Part shown: positions 46,650-54,644 of the stretch, piece by piece | Layout of the letters: each line of letters opens with the position of its first letter | How positions within the stretch are numbered: the stretch's first letter is position 1 | Assembly (NCBI RefSeq): GCF_000970025.1 | Contig: NZ_CP009528.1 | Location: forward strand, 3,335,168-3,399,167 | Source: Methanosarcina barkeri MS | Lineage (GTDB): Archaea; Halobacteriota; Methanosarcinia; Methanosarcinales; Methanosarcinaceae | Length of the DNA stretch: 64,000 bases | Direction of reading: 5' to 3' | Program-made: the position numbers and the translations under genes | Notes under the pieces: generated by a model | Told to the model about the DNA's origin: nothing | The model's input: the letters and a program-made list of their open reading frames with translations, nothing else | The model's database searches: none

Positions 46650-47423
46650 ATGAAATCAAAAGACAACCGGTCAATGGTTGTTGAGCGCTATACCGCAACT
46701 GACAGGATAGCTCATACTGTCCACGCTATTGCAATGTTAGTGCTCATCATCACCGGGTTAAAGATCTATACTGGATGGGACTTTATGAGTTTCCATACCG
46801 CCCGCGGTCTTCACATGATAATGGTTCCGTTCCTGCTTGCAGTGAACTGGATCCTTATCCCTTACAACATCTTCTCCGAAGGCCATGGGTTTATGGGAAA
46901 GATTTCACACTTTAAGGACCATTATATTTTCGGTCCTAAAGATGCAGCTCGTATGGGCGGTATAATTGGCAACTTCTTCAGGAAAGGCAGATATCCGGCA
47001 TTCAGCATCTATGATGAGACTACTGGCCACTACAGGACCAAACTTCATCCCTTAATGAAAATCCTGATCGTGCTTGAAGGTACAGCTCTGTTCTTAATTG
47101 CAGTCTCAGGCGTTGTGCTTTACAAGCTTGACTGGTCGCTTTTTGGCCTTCCTATAGCTTCATGGATACTGACTATAACAGGCTTTATTTCACCTGTGTT
47201 CAATCTGTCTCCCCTGGAGTTCCTCAGGATACTTCACCTGCTGATGACCTACTGGTTTGTTTTTGAACTGGTAGTCCATGTGGGTATTCTGGAGCTTGAT
47301 CCTCATGTCTTGAAGTACTACAAAGCTATCTTCCTGACCGGAAAAGAAGATCTCGCAGATACTCATTACTCTGAGGTTATCACAGCTAAAACAAAGTATT
47401 GCCCTACAAAGGAAAGGCCCTGA
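46650..47423 (+). CDS. vhtC: Hydrogenase cytochrome b subunit
   Basis: 257 residues with about four to five membrane helices. Histidines placed for two b hemes lie in [32 protein letters not shown] and ELVVHVGI. It receives electrons from VhtG and reduces methanophenazine in the membrane. The ATG at 46650 has GGGAGATGA upstream. The C-terminal end [15 protein letters not shown] is almost identical in the vhx copy. Confidence 0.94.
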   Translation: MKSKDNRSMVVERYTATDRIAHTVHAIAMLVLIITGLKIYTGWDFMSFHTARGLHMIMVPFLLAVNWILIPYNIFSEGHGFMGKISHFKDHYIFGPKDAARMGGIIGNFFRKGRYPAFSIYDETTGHYRTKLHPLMKILIVLEGTALFLIAVSGVVLYKLDWSLFGLPIASWILTITGFISPVFNLSPLEFLRILHLLMTYWFVFELVVHVGILELDPHVLKYYKAIFLTGKEDLADTHYSEVITAKTKYCPTKERP

Positions 47424-47453
47424 AAATATCTTACAGAGAATAAACTTAAGGTA

Positions 47454-47480
47454 GTACAGGTATGTTTGAAAAGCCTGTAC
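47454..47480 (+). terminator. Hairpin with T-rich tail between vhtC and vhtD
   Basis: GTACAGG (47454-47460) pairs perfectly with CCTGTAC (47474-47480) around a 13-nt loop, and is followed by CTTTTT and CTTTTTT tracts. The same position behind vhxC has GTATAGG with CCTGTAC, which still pairs through one G-U. It could weaken transcription into vhtD or stabilise the GAC message. Confidence 0.6.
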
Positions 47481-47510
47481 ACCTTTTTAACTGCTTTTTT
47501 GAGTGAAAAT

Positions 47511-47996
47511 ATGTCTATACTAAATGCTTCTATACGCATTCTTGGTTGCGGAAGCCCATTAATGGGAAACGATGGTGTTGGCCTCAAAGTCATTGAGGCC
47601 CTTCAAGAATCCGAACTTAAAAACCTCAAAGATGTCAATATCGTGGATGCAGGGGTATGTGGGCTTGACCTTCTAAATCTTCTTGATGGCGCCAGGAAAG
47701 TCATAATAGTTGATGCAATTCTGGCTAACAGCCTTCCAGGTTCAGTACACCGTATAGAAGGGAAGGACTTACTGGATGGTGTCGAATTTCATCCCCTGGT
47801 TTCAGTACATGATCTGACAATTACAGATGTATTGAAAATAGGAGAACAGGTTCAAGAACTTCCTGAAATTGTGGTCATCGGAATTGAAATAGGGTCGATT
47901 GTCACGGAAGCTACGCAGGAAATCAGTCCAGATGTTCTTAAAGGTGTGGATAAAGCCATAAAGCTCATCAGAGAAGAGGTCTTTTCCTCACTTTAA
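47511..47996 (+). CDS. vhtD: Hydrogenase maturation protease
   Basis: 161 residues from the ATG at 47511 (GAGTG 7 nt upstream). RILGCGSPLMGNDGVGLKVI is the N-terminal signature of HyaD/HybD-type endopeptidases; the nickel-sensing acidic residues are in NDGVG and IVDAG, and a His in PLVSVHDLTI. It cuts the C-terminus of VhtA after nickel insertion. It could also act on VhxA, whose own protease gene is a remnant. The last codons are inside a 25-bp repeat array. Confidence 0.93.
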   Translation: MSILNASIRILGCGSPLMGNDGVGLKVIEALQESELKNLKDVNIVDAGVCGLDLLNLLDGARKVIIVDAILANSLPGSVHRIEGKDLLDGVEFHPLVSVHDLTITDVLKIGEQVQELPEIVVIGIEIGSIVTEATQEISPDVLKGVDKAIKLIREEVFSSL

Positions 47997-48114
47997 TTTC
48001 ATTTTTGCTAATCAACTTTAATTTCATTTTTGCTAATCAACTTTAATTTCATTTTTGCTAATCAACTTTAATTTCATTTTTGCTAATCTACTTTAATTTC
48101 ATTTTTGCTAATCT
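47990..48114. repeat. Five 25-bp tandem repeats starting at the vhtD stop codon
   Basis: Unit ACTTTAATTTCATTTTTGCT followed by AATCA; copies at 47990, 48015, 48040, 48065 and 48090, and a partial sixth. The first copy covers the last Leu codon and the TAA of vhtD. Confidence 0.95.
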
Positions 48115-48273
48115 ACTTTAATTTTTGTTTTGTTCAATTTCTGCTTTGCCTCTGTTTTCAGTATACATTTTGCTCCATATTTACTATTTTATTGATTTGA
48201 TCCTTTCCTTCTACAGTAATTTATATCTGATAAAAGATCTATTTGAGTATAATATATTAAAAATGATTTATAA

Positions 48274-48816
48274 TTTCGGGGTGGAAATATATCACAATTT
48301 CTTGGTCAAGTAGTACTTAATATACTTTCTTTAGGAGCAATTTTCTATGCCGCGACGCTTGTTGCTGCAAATACCTCTATTACTCAGAAGAATCTCGAGA
48401 CCGAAGTTATCATCAACTCCCCGGCTGCCAGGGTCTGGCAAACTCTTACTGATTTTGGAGCATACCCGCAATGGAATCCATTTATCCGTGAGGTGAACGG
48501 AGTTTCCAATTCAGGTGAGAAATTAAAGGTTCAAATGCATCTAGGCAACCGTGTTATGACAATTCGACCAACTATTCTTGTCATTCGGACAGAAAGAGAG
48601 CTGCGCTGGATCGGCCATCTGGTAATTCCTGGGATATTCGATGGTGAGCACGGTTTTGTAATAGAACCAGCTGGTGAGAACAGGGTGCGCCTGATTCAAC
48701 GAGAGACATTCAAAGGGCTTTTGGTGCCGTTTTCGGGTTCCCTGCTTGGCAATACAAAACGGAGTTTTAGTAAGATGAATCTGGCACTTAAGGAGCGCGT
48801 TGAGCAGGCAAACTAA
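48274..48816 (+). pseudogene. SRPBCC (polyketide cyclase-like) protein lacking a normal start codon
   Basis: The frame is open from 48274 to 48816 and codes for ILSLGAIFYAATLVAANTS (a membrane anchor), then ETEVIINSPAARVWQTLTDF and YPQWNPFIREVNG, typical of SRPBCC/START-type ligand-binding domains. No ATG, GTG or TTG occurs in the frame before the GTG at 48493, which would cut the domain in half. Thus the 5' end seems lost or frameshifted. A shorter protein from 48493 (107 residues) is conceivable but would lack a third of the fold. It may also use a rare start. Confidence 0.6.
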
Positions 48817-49041
48817 TCTAAGCACAAGGTCCTGCCGGACAAATAAGTTAAATTTCAAGCCCCTGCCGGATGAAATTCTAGAAAAGAACCGGATATAATT
48901 ACGGAAAAAGAAACGTGAGGTTTCTGTATCTCAGTGCAGAGCCCTGTATAAATATTTTTTAAGGTTTCTACACCTGTCTATTTCATTTAAACCTTCATTT
49001 GAAGCTCTTTTGCTATTAATACGGCTTTTTTCTCTTAATAG

Positions 49042-49962
49042 TTACCTGGATTTTCCCGGCACCCAATTGCTATAGAGTTTCCACTCGATTAAAGAGTCTT
49101 CACTGTCGGTTTCTATGTAAAATCTCCATATAAAAGGCTCTTCCATTGCAGAGAATTCAAAATTTACAAGGATATCAGGTAAAAGCACAGATTCTTTTGC
49201 TTCCCCTGTATTTGTCTTTATCGTGATACTTGACTCTTTGACATTCAGATTACTTACTTCGAGACGTACCGATTTTCCAGCTTCAGCTTCAAAAGAAGAA
49301 CTACTTCCACTCCAGGTTCCTGCAGTATGGAATTTACGTCCCTGACTATCAATCGTAGGGGGTAGTCTGGTCAAAGGTGGAGTTATAGGTCTGGCCACAT
49401 GAACCGGTTTTTGTTCAAGCGGAACTGCCTGGGTTTTCAGGATTGGAGGTTCCGCTACAGGTGCTTCAGGAGGTTGAGGTATTTTAACTGCGGGTACTCC
49501 TACCCTCGGAGCCCGGGGTATCTCTAGTGGTGGGACTTCAGGTGCTCTTACCGGCCCTACCGGAGATGCTCTTGGTGATCGAACCGGAGATTCCGGGAAT
49601 AATGGAGTTGGGACCTCCGATAACTGCGGTTCGGTTACTGGTGAAATAGAAAGTTCCGGTGGACCTGTGAAAAATTCCTCATCGAGACTTCCTATAGTCT
49701 CTGACCCTATTATTCCATCAACCTTCAGGCCCCGTGACTCCTGGTAACTTTTGACCGCCAGTTCGGTTTCCCCACCAAAAATGCCATTGGCTCCAACCTC
49801 AGGTACGGGAAAGTCCAAAAATATTAAAGCCTGTTGAACTTTTCTTACCGCAGAGCCACGGTCCCCTCTTTGAAGAGATATTTCGTTGTCATAGCAAGCC
49901 TCCAGAACCTCATCGCCTTCAAATCTCGACGACCTTAAATCGTGACCATCCCCAATAGTCAT
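49042..49962 (-). CDS. Peptidoglycan-binding-domain-like protein with Pro-rich linker
   Basis: 306 residues, no signal peptide. Residues about 28-95 (ISLQRGDRGSAVRKVQQAL to GIIGSETIGSLDE) form a PG_binding_1 three-helix domain. Residues about 100-205 are a Pro/Val/Glu linker. The C-terminal 100 residues form a probable beta-sandwich (KSVRLEVSNLNVKESSITIK). Methanosarcina has no peptidoglycan, so the domain must have another ligand, or be a structural or phage-tail-like part. It lies alone on the minus strand between the vht and vhx operons. Confidence 0.75.
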   Translation of the reverse strand: MTIGDGHDLRSSRFEGDEVLEACYDNEISLQRGDRGSAVRKVQQALIFLDFPVPEVGANGIFGGETELAVKSYQESRGLKVDGIIGSETIGSLDEEFFTGPPELSISPVTEPQLSEVPTPLFPESPVRSPRASPVGPVRAPEVPPLEIPRAPRVGVPAVKIPQPPEAPVAEPPILKTQAVPLEQKPVHVARPITPPLTRLPPTIDSQGRKFHTAGTWSGSSSSFEAEAGKSVRLEVSNLNVKESSITIKTNTGEAKESVLLPDILVNFEFSAMEEPFIWRFYIETDSEDSLIEWKLYSNWVPGKSR

Positions 49963-50252
49963 ATTCTATCCCCCATATTTGCCGCATAACTTTTCCCTTA
50001 AATATACAACATTATCACTAAATATTACTAGCCTTAAAATTTCAATAAATAAACTAGTGATATTAAAATATATAAGTTTTTAGAAAAATTATATTTATTA
50101 AATGACTTAAATTTAAATAATACACTCTTCTGCTGTTGCAAAATAAAGGGGTTACTTGTAAAGCGGGTATTGAAGAGTTGATAGTCTTTGATATAGATGT
50201 GATATTCTTTAAGATATTGGATCCATTTTTTATATATCGTTATTTATATATC
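49963..50252. other. Divergent intergenic region upstream of vhxG
   Basis: About 310 bp to the vhxG start, AT-rich. No repeats shared with the vht upstream region were seen, so the two hydrogenase operons have different promoters. Confidence 0.45.
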
Positions 50253-50262
50253 TTTATATAAA
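50253..50262 (+). promoter_or_regulatory. Candidate TATA box of vhxGAC, suggesting a leaderless message
   Basis: TTTATATAAA lies 13-22 bp upstream of the vhxG ATG, with a second ATTTATATA at 50242-50250. With the usual archaeal spacing transcription would begin at or just before the ATG. No Shine-Dalgarno sequence precedes this ATG. Confidence 0.5.
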
Positions 50263-50274
50263 ATTATTCGTAAC

Positions 50275-51642
50275 ATGGGGGGAAGTAGAACGGATAATGA
50301 CGACTTACTTGAAAAGTTTAAAAATCTTGATTTCATGAAAATGGATCGGCGGACCTTTATAAAGGCTGTCGGGGCATTAGGGGCTTCACTGTTTTTACAA
50401 ACGTATAAAAACGATATAGCAAAAGCTCTTGAGTTTTCGGAAACTAAGGTTGTATGGCTTCACGGAGTAATGGATAGTGGCTGTACCATATCAATGCTGG
50501 ACGGAGGATCTCCCGATATCGTAGAATTCCTTCAGGAATACAATCTCAAGCTTCTCTATCATGAAGTTTTAATGATGCAGCAGGGAATTTTCGTAGATGG
50601 AAAGCTCGCAAATACCAGTGATCTTAATTCTGAGATTGTGCTGGATGATATATTGGAAAAGGAAAAAGGTTACGTTCTAGTTTCTGAAGGGGCAATTTCG
50701 AACGGACCTGAAGGTTCCGGGAAATATCTCATGCTTGGAGGAAGAACCTATAAGGAGATTTACGCGAAAGCTGCTAAAAACGCTTTAGCAATTGTTGCAA
50801 TTGGGAATTGTGCGACTAATGGTGGGGTGAACTCTGCTAAGAGTGATATAGTTGAACTTATGGACCCCCGTGGAGTTGCTTTTACTATGGAAGATGCTTC
50901 AAAGGGGATTTTAGATCTTCTTGGCATTGAAAAGCCTGTAATTAATCTTACTGGTTGCCCTACTCATCCAGATTGGGTTTTTTTGACAATAGGCGCAGTT
51001 GTTTTGGGAAAGATCAAGATACCTGATGATTTGCCTTATGTGCTGGATCACTGGAAACGTCCAAAGGTTTTCTTCCCGCCTGACCATGTTATTCACGACA
51101 ACTGTTCTCGTCGCGGATACTATGACCGTGGAGAGTTTGAGCTGACAGTAGGTGGACCCAAGTGTCTCTGGAAACTGGGATGCAAAGGGCCTTATACCCA
51201 CGCAGACTGCGCTACTCGCCACTGGAACGGCCATCTTAATTTCTGCCCTCAGGCAGGCTCTCCCTGTATTGGTTGTGTTCAGCCAGGCTTTCCGGATAGT
51301 ACCAGGCCTTTTTTCGTGGAAATTGAGAAGACAGGAATTGTAGGTACGAATATCAATACTGTAGCGGGCGTGGCAATAGGAGGCGCACTACTTGCTGCAG
51401 GGGCTCATGCTGTCAGGAGAACTGCCATGAAAAGACCTGAGGACGAGGAAGGCTTTGCCGAAGAAACCACTCATGAAGAAACCACTCATGAAGAAACCAC
51501 TCATGAAGAAACCACTCATGAAGAAACCACTCATGAAGAAACCACTCATGAAGAAACCACTCATGAAGAAACCACTCATGAAGAAACCACTCATGAAGAA
51601 ACCGGAGAGAAAACCATAGAGGAAGCCGGAGGTGAAAAATAA
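50275..51642 (+). CDS. vhxG: Second hydrogenase small subunit, missing a proximal-cluster ligand
   Basis: 455 residues, closely related to VhtG. The Tat signal [18 protein letters not shown] is kept. Where VhtG has ECTGCSE, this protein has MDSGCTI: the first cysteine of the proximal [4Fe-4S] site is Asp67 and the glutamate two residues after the second cysteine is Ile. The other cluster cysteines ([43 protein letters not shown]) are present. Behind the membrane anchor there is an extra tail of about 65 residues with nine EETTH repeats. A partly disabled or altered electron pathway is inferred. The stop codon overlaps the vhxA ATG (TAATG). Confidence 0.92.
   Translation: MGGSRTDNDDLLEKFKNLDFMKMDRRTFIKAVGALGASLFLQTYKNDIAKALEFSETKVVWLHGVMDSGCTISMLDGGSPDIVEFLQEYNLKLLYHEVLMMQQGIFVDGKLANTSDLNSEIVLDDILEKEKGYVLVSEGAISNGPEGSGKYLMLGGRTYKEIYAKAAKNALAIVAIGNCATNGGVNSAKSDIVELMDPRGVAFTMEDASKGILDLLGIEKPVINLTGCPTHPDWVFLTIGAVVLGKIKIPDDLPYVLDHWKRPKVFFPPDHVIHDNCSRRGYYDRGEFELTVGGPKCLWKLGCKGPYTHADCATRHWNGHLNFCPQAGSPCIGCVQPGFPDSTRPFFVEIEKTGIVGTNINTVAGVAIGGALLAAGAHAVRRTAMKRPEDEEGFAEETTHEETTHEETTHEETTHEETTHEETTHEETTHEETTHEETTHEETGEKTIEEAGGEK
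51460..51594 (+). repeat. Nine in-frame 15-bp repeats in vhxG (EETTH)
   Basis: Unit GAAGAAACCACTCAT, nine perfect copies, encoding the acidic and histidine-bearing tail of the small subunit. VhtG ends shortly before this point. Confidence 0.97.
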
Positions 51643-53447
51643 TGGTACAGGTTACTGTTGATCCAGTTTCGAGAATAGAAGGGCACTACAGGATCAATAC
51701 TGAAGTCAATGGGGAAGGCGTGATTACTGATGCCCAGAGTAATGGATTACAGTTAAGGGGTTTTGAACGTCTCCTACAGCACCAGGACCCCAGGGATGCG
51801 GCACTTCTGTCCCAGAGGATATGTGGGGTTTGTCCGGTTAGCCATGGCATAGCTGCAGCAAATGCTCTCGATGAACTTTTTGGAGTGGCAGGTGAGGTTC
51901 CCAAAGACGGGCTTTTAATGCGAAACATCCATCAGGCTCTGAATTTCATAGCCAGCCATGCAGCACATATCTATGTGCTCTGGGGCCCTGATCTTGCAAA
52001 CCCGGCTTACCGTGACATCCTGGCAAAATACGGGGATGTTGGAAATGCAGTATGGAAAGAGCTCCAGGGACGTTTTGCGCCTTTGATTTATCAGATTGAC
52101 GGTGCCAGTTATCCGGCAGGCTCGTCCTATCTGGGCGCTATAGTGGAATTTCGCCGCTTGCACGAAGCCATTTCTTTGATAGCCAGCAAGATGCCTCATC
52201 CGGTTCTTCAGCATGTTGGGGGTGTAGTTTATTCTCCGACGGTTGCTGATATCGGGCAAATTTTAAGCTATGTCACGAAAACGATGGAGTTTGTTAAAAC
52301 ATTTACTCTTGGGGTCTCTCCCGATACCTGGATTGAAAATACTTACAGGGCTTCTTCTCCTCAAAAGGCTGCTAATTTCGTTCTGAATCACCTGCAAGAA
52401 CTTCTGAATAAATCCCTTGACAGCAAGGACTTCTCACACTCGGCTGGCTGGGGAGACGTCCCACTCTTTGCGGCTTTCGGCTCGGAGCTTATAGGGGAAA
52501 AACTTCTCGGCCTGCCTATCAGTATGAAAATGGACCTTGCAGGGACTTACAAAGATCCCGATAAGATCGGTTTTCTTTCTTACGGAGTTTTCTTTAAGCC
52601 CGAGAAAGGAAATGGATATGACCCCACAAGTCCTGCGGACAGCAGAGTTATTCCTTCCGGCTATATGAATGGATATTTCAAGCTTGAGAAATTCGATTAC
52701 AAAAAGATCTCAGAAAGTATTAGCCACTCCTTTTACATTGACGATGTAAACGATCGTTCTCCCTGGAATGGGATTACGGTTCCTGAAGGAAATCCCGAAA
52801 ATATCGATTATACAAAAGGATCGAAGAGCCGTTACTCGTGGGCAAAAGCCCCTCATTACAATGGAATTCCGTGTGAAGTCGGTCCTCTTGCCCGTATGAT
52901 GGTTATGGGAGAACCTCTTGTTACGGGATTAGTAAAAACTTTTCAGGATAATGGCTACTATCCTGTCAACAACTACACCCGTATGATTGCAAGGATGCAG
53001 GAAATTCTTGTAGTGGTTCCAGAAATGATAGAGTGGCTCACACAGGACCTTCAAGCAGGCGGAAAGGTTGCTGTGCATACTGATCTTTCCATGGCAAAGA
53101 GTTCCACAGGAATGGGCTTATGGGAAGCTCCGCGAGGGGCACTGGGGCACTGGATTGCTACAGGTTCGGATTCTATGGTAACCCTTTACCAGGCTGTGGT
53201 TCCGAGTACCTGGAACCTTGCTCCAAGGAATTCGCAAGGGACCCCAAGCCCTGTTGAGCAAGCTCTGATAGGCACCAAAATTTCGGCTGCTGAAAATGCA
53301 CTTGGAGTGGATTATTCAAATCCTCTTGGAATTCTGCATACAGCCCGATCTTACGATCCCTGCCTGGCATGTGCAGTTCATACAATTGATAAAACTACAA
53401 TTGATAAAACCGGAAAGCACCCGGATTATACAATCAAGGTACTTTGA
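51642..53447 (+). CDS. vhxA: Second hydrogenase large subunit
   Basis: 601 residues. All four nickel cysteines are present in RICGVC (61, 64) and DPCLAC (574, 577), with [14 protein letters not shown] and [10 protein letters not shown] intact, so the active site itself looks complete. The tail behind His580 is 21 residues, lengthened by a small duplication ([12 protein letters not shown]). It would still need a protease, and only a stub of its own D gene remains. Start overlaps vhxG by one base. Confidence 0.94.
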   Translation: MVQVTVDPVSRIEGHYRINTEVNGEGVITDAQSNGLQLRGFERLLQHQDPRDAALLSQRICGVCPVSHGIAAANALDELFGVAGEVPKDGLLMRNIHQALNFIASHAAHIYVLWGPDLANPAYRDILAKYGDVGNAVWKELQGRFAPLIYQIDGASYPAGSSYLGAIVEFRRLHEAISLIASKMPHPVLQHVGGVVYSPTVADIGQILSYVTKTMEFVKTFTLGVSPDTWIENTYRASSPQKAANFVLNHLQELLNKSLDSKDFSHSAGWGDVPLFAAFGSELIGEKLLGLPISMKMDLAGTYKDPDKIGFLSYGVFFKPEKGNGYDPTSPADSRVIPSGYMNGYFKLEKFDYKKISESISHSFYIDDVNDRSPWNGITVPEGNPENIDYTKGSKSRYSWAKAPHYNGIPCEVGPLARMMVMGEPLVTGLVKTFQDNGYYPVNNYTRMIARMQEILVVVPEMIEWLTQDLQAGGKVAVHTDLSMAKSSTGMGLWEAPRGALGHWIATGSDSMVTLYQAVVPSTWNLAPRNSQGTPSPVEQALIGTKISAAENALGVDYSNPLGILHTARSYDPCLACAVHTIDKTTIDKTGKHPDYTIKVL

Positions 53448-53462
53448 AGGAGGTTAGAAGTT

Positions 53463-54257
53463 ATGGTACGATCTGCTCAAAGATCCGCTTCTACAAGAAT
53501 GGTTGTTGAACGTTATACCTGGCTTGAGCGGGTTACTCATCTGGTTCATCTTATTACCATGTTTGTCCTGCTTATCACGGGATTCAAAATCTACTATGGT
53601 TGGGAGTTCCTGGATTTTCAAACAGCCCGATCCTGGCATGTGATTGCTGTACCTTTTTTCCTGGTTGCAAACTGGATTCTGGTCCCATACAACCTTTTTT
53701 CCTGTAAAGAAGAAAGATGCAGTGTCAGAGACAGAATAGTGCATTTTAAGGACTCTTACATTTTCGGAAAAGATGATGCAGAACGGCTCATTGATATAAT
53801 AAAGAATTTTTTTGGAAAAGGCAGGTATCCGGCTTTTACTATCTATGATGAAAGTAAAGGACACTATGTAACCAAGCTTCATCCTGTACTTAAAATTCTG
53901 ATTGTTATTGAGAGCATAGCAATTGTCATTGTAGCAATTACAGGAGTGGTGCTTTACAACCTTGAATGGTCTCCTTTCGGAATTCCTATTGCGTCATGGA
54001 TACTTTCCGTAGCCTGGTATTTTGCGTCCTTTTTCAATATCAATGCCTTAGGGTTGCTTCGCTTATTACATCTGCTTGCAGCCTACTGGTTTGTCTTTGA
54101 GCTTGTGATCCATGTAGGAATTATTGAATTTGATCCATACGTATGGAAATATCATAAAGCAATCTTCTGGTCCGGAAAAGAAGACCTTTCAGATACTCAT
54201 TATTCCGAGGTTATCACAGCTAAAACAAAGTATTTACCTACAAAGGAAAGGCCTTGA
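53463..54257 (+). CDS. vhxC: Second hydrogenase cytochrome b subunit
   Basis: 264 residues, similar to VhtC throughout. Heme histidines in [23 protein letters not shown] and ELVIHVGI are kept, but Vht[10 protein letters not shown] reads FQTARSWHV here. An inserted CKEERC pair sits in a loop. Ribosome site GGAGG lies 7 nt before the ATG at 53463. The C-terminus [15 protein letters not shown] matches VhtC except for one residue. Confidence 0.92.
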   Translation: MVRSAQRSASTRMVVERYTWLERVTHLVHLITMFVLLITGFKIYYGWEFLDFQTARSWHVIAVPFFLVANWILVPYNLFSCKEERCSVRDRIVHFKDSYIFGKDDAERLIDIIKNFFGKGRYPAFTIYDESKGHYVTKLHPVLKILIVIESIAIVIVAITGVVLYNLEWSPFGIPIASWILSVAWYFASFFNINALGLLRLLHLLAAYWFVFELVIHVGIIEFDPYVWKYHKAIFWSGKEDLSDTHYSEVITAKTKYLPTKERP

Positions 54258-54284
54258 AAATCTCTTAAAGAAAATTATTAAATT

Positions 54285-54393
54285 TAAGGTAGTATAGGAA
54301 TTTTTGAAAAGCCTGTACACCTTTTTAACTCTTTTTTGTATGAGTAAAACATGTCATACTAAATGCTCCGATACGTGTCCTTGGCTGCGAAGG
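54285..54393 (+). pseudogene. Remnant of a vhxD hydrogenase protease gene
   Basis: The region behind vhxC matches the vhtC-vhtD spacer and the first codons of vhtD: AAAAGCCTGTACACC and TTTTTAACT, then ATGTCATACTAAATGCTCCG against ATGTCTATACTAAATGCTTC. One base is missing after ATGTC, putting a stop in frame, and similarity ends at about 54393. So vhxGAC descends from a four-gene operon. Confidence 0.8.
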
Positions 54394-54524
54394 AAAATTA
54401 TTGTATTCTGGAATAATTTCGTAGATCCAAAACCATTTGAAAGTTCAATACACGATACAACAACAAACGGCGCAAAAAGTTAAACGTTAAGTAAGTTTCA
54501 ATTTCATTTTGGTATTGTGAAATA

Positions 54525-54620
54525 ATTATGTAAAATAACACGTATCTTATAGATCGTATCTTAACTGAATACAAATGAATCATTTCAGGACACAACAGAA
54601 ATAATTCTGGATTAAACCCA
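54525..54620. repeat. Uninterrupted copy of the sequence split by the MITE-like element
   Basis: On the minus strand this reads ATTATTTCTGTTGTGTCCTG then TTCAGTTAAGATACGATCTA and AGATACGTGTTATTTT. The two halves occur at about 26684-26736 and 27137-27175, on either side of the MITE-like insertion. It is a dispersed repeat of about 90 bp, function unknown. Confidence 0.75.
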
Positions 54621-54644
54621 GATTTATGCAGATCTGGTAAGACA

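Noticed and set aside
48125-48313. 62-codon plus-strand frame before the SRPBCC gene
   Set aside because: Hydrophobic, AT-driven, no ribosome site; it overlaps the open SRPBCC frame in another phase.
51388-51594. Minus-strand frame repeating MSGFF
   Set aside because: Antisense of the EETTH repeat in vhxG.
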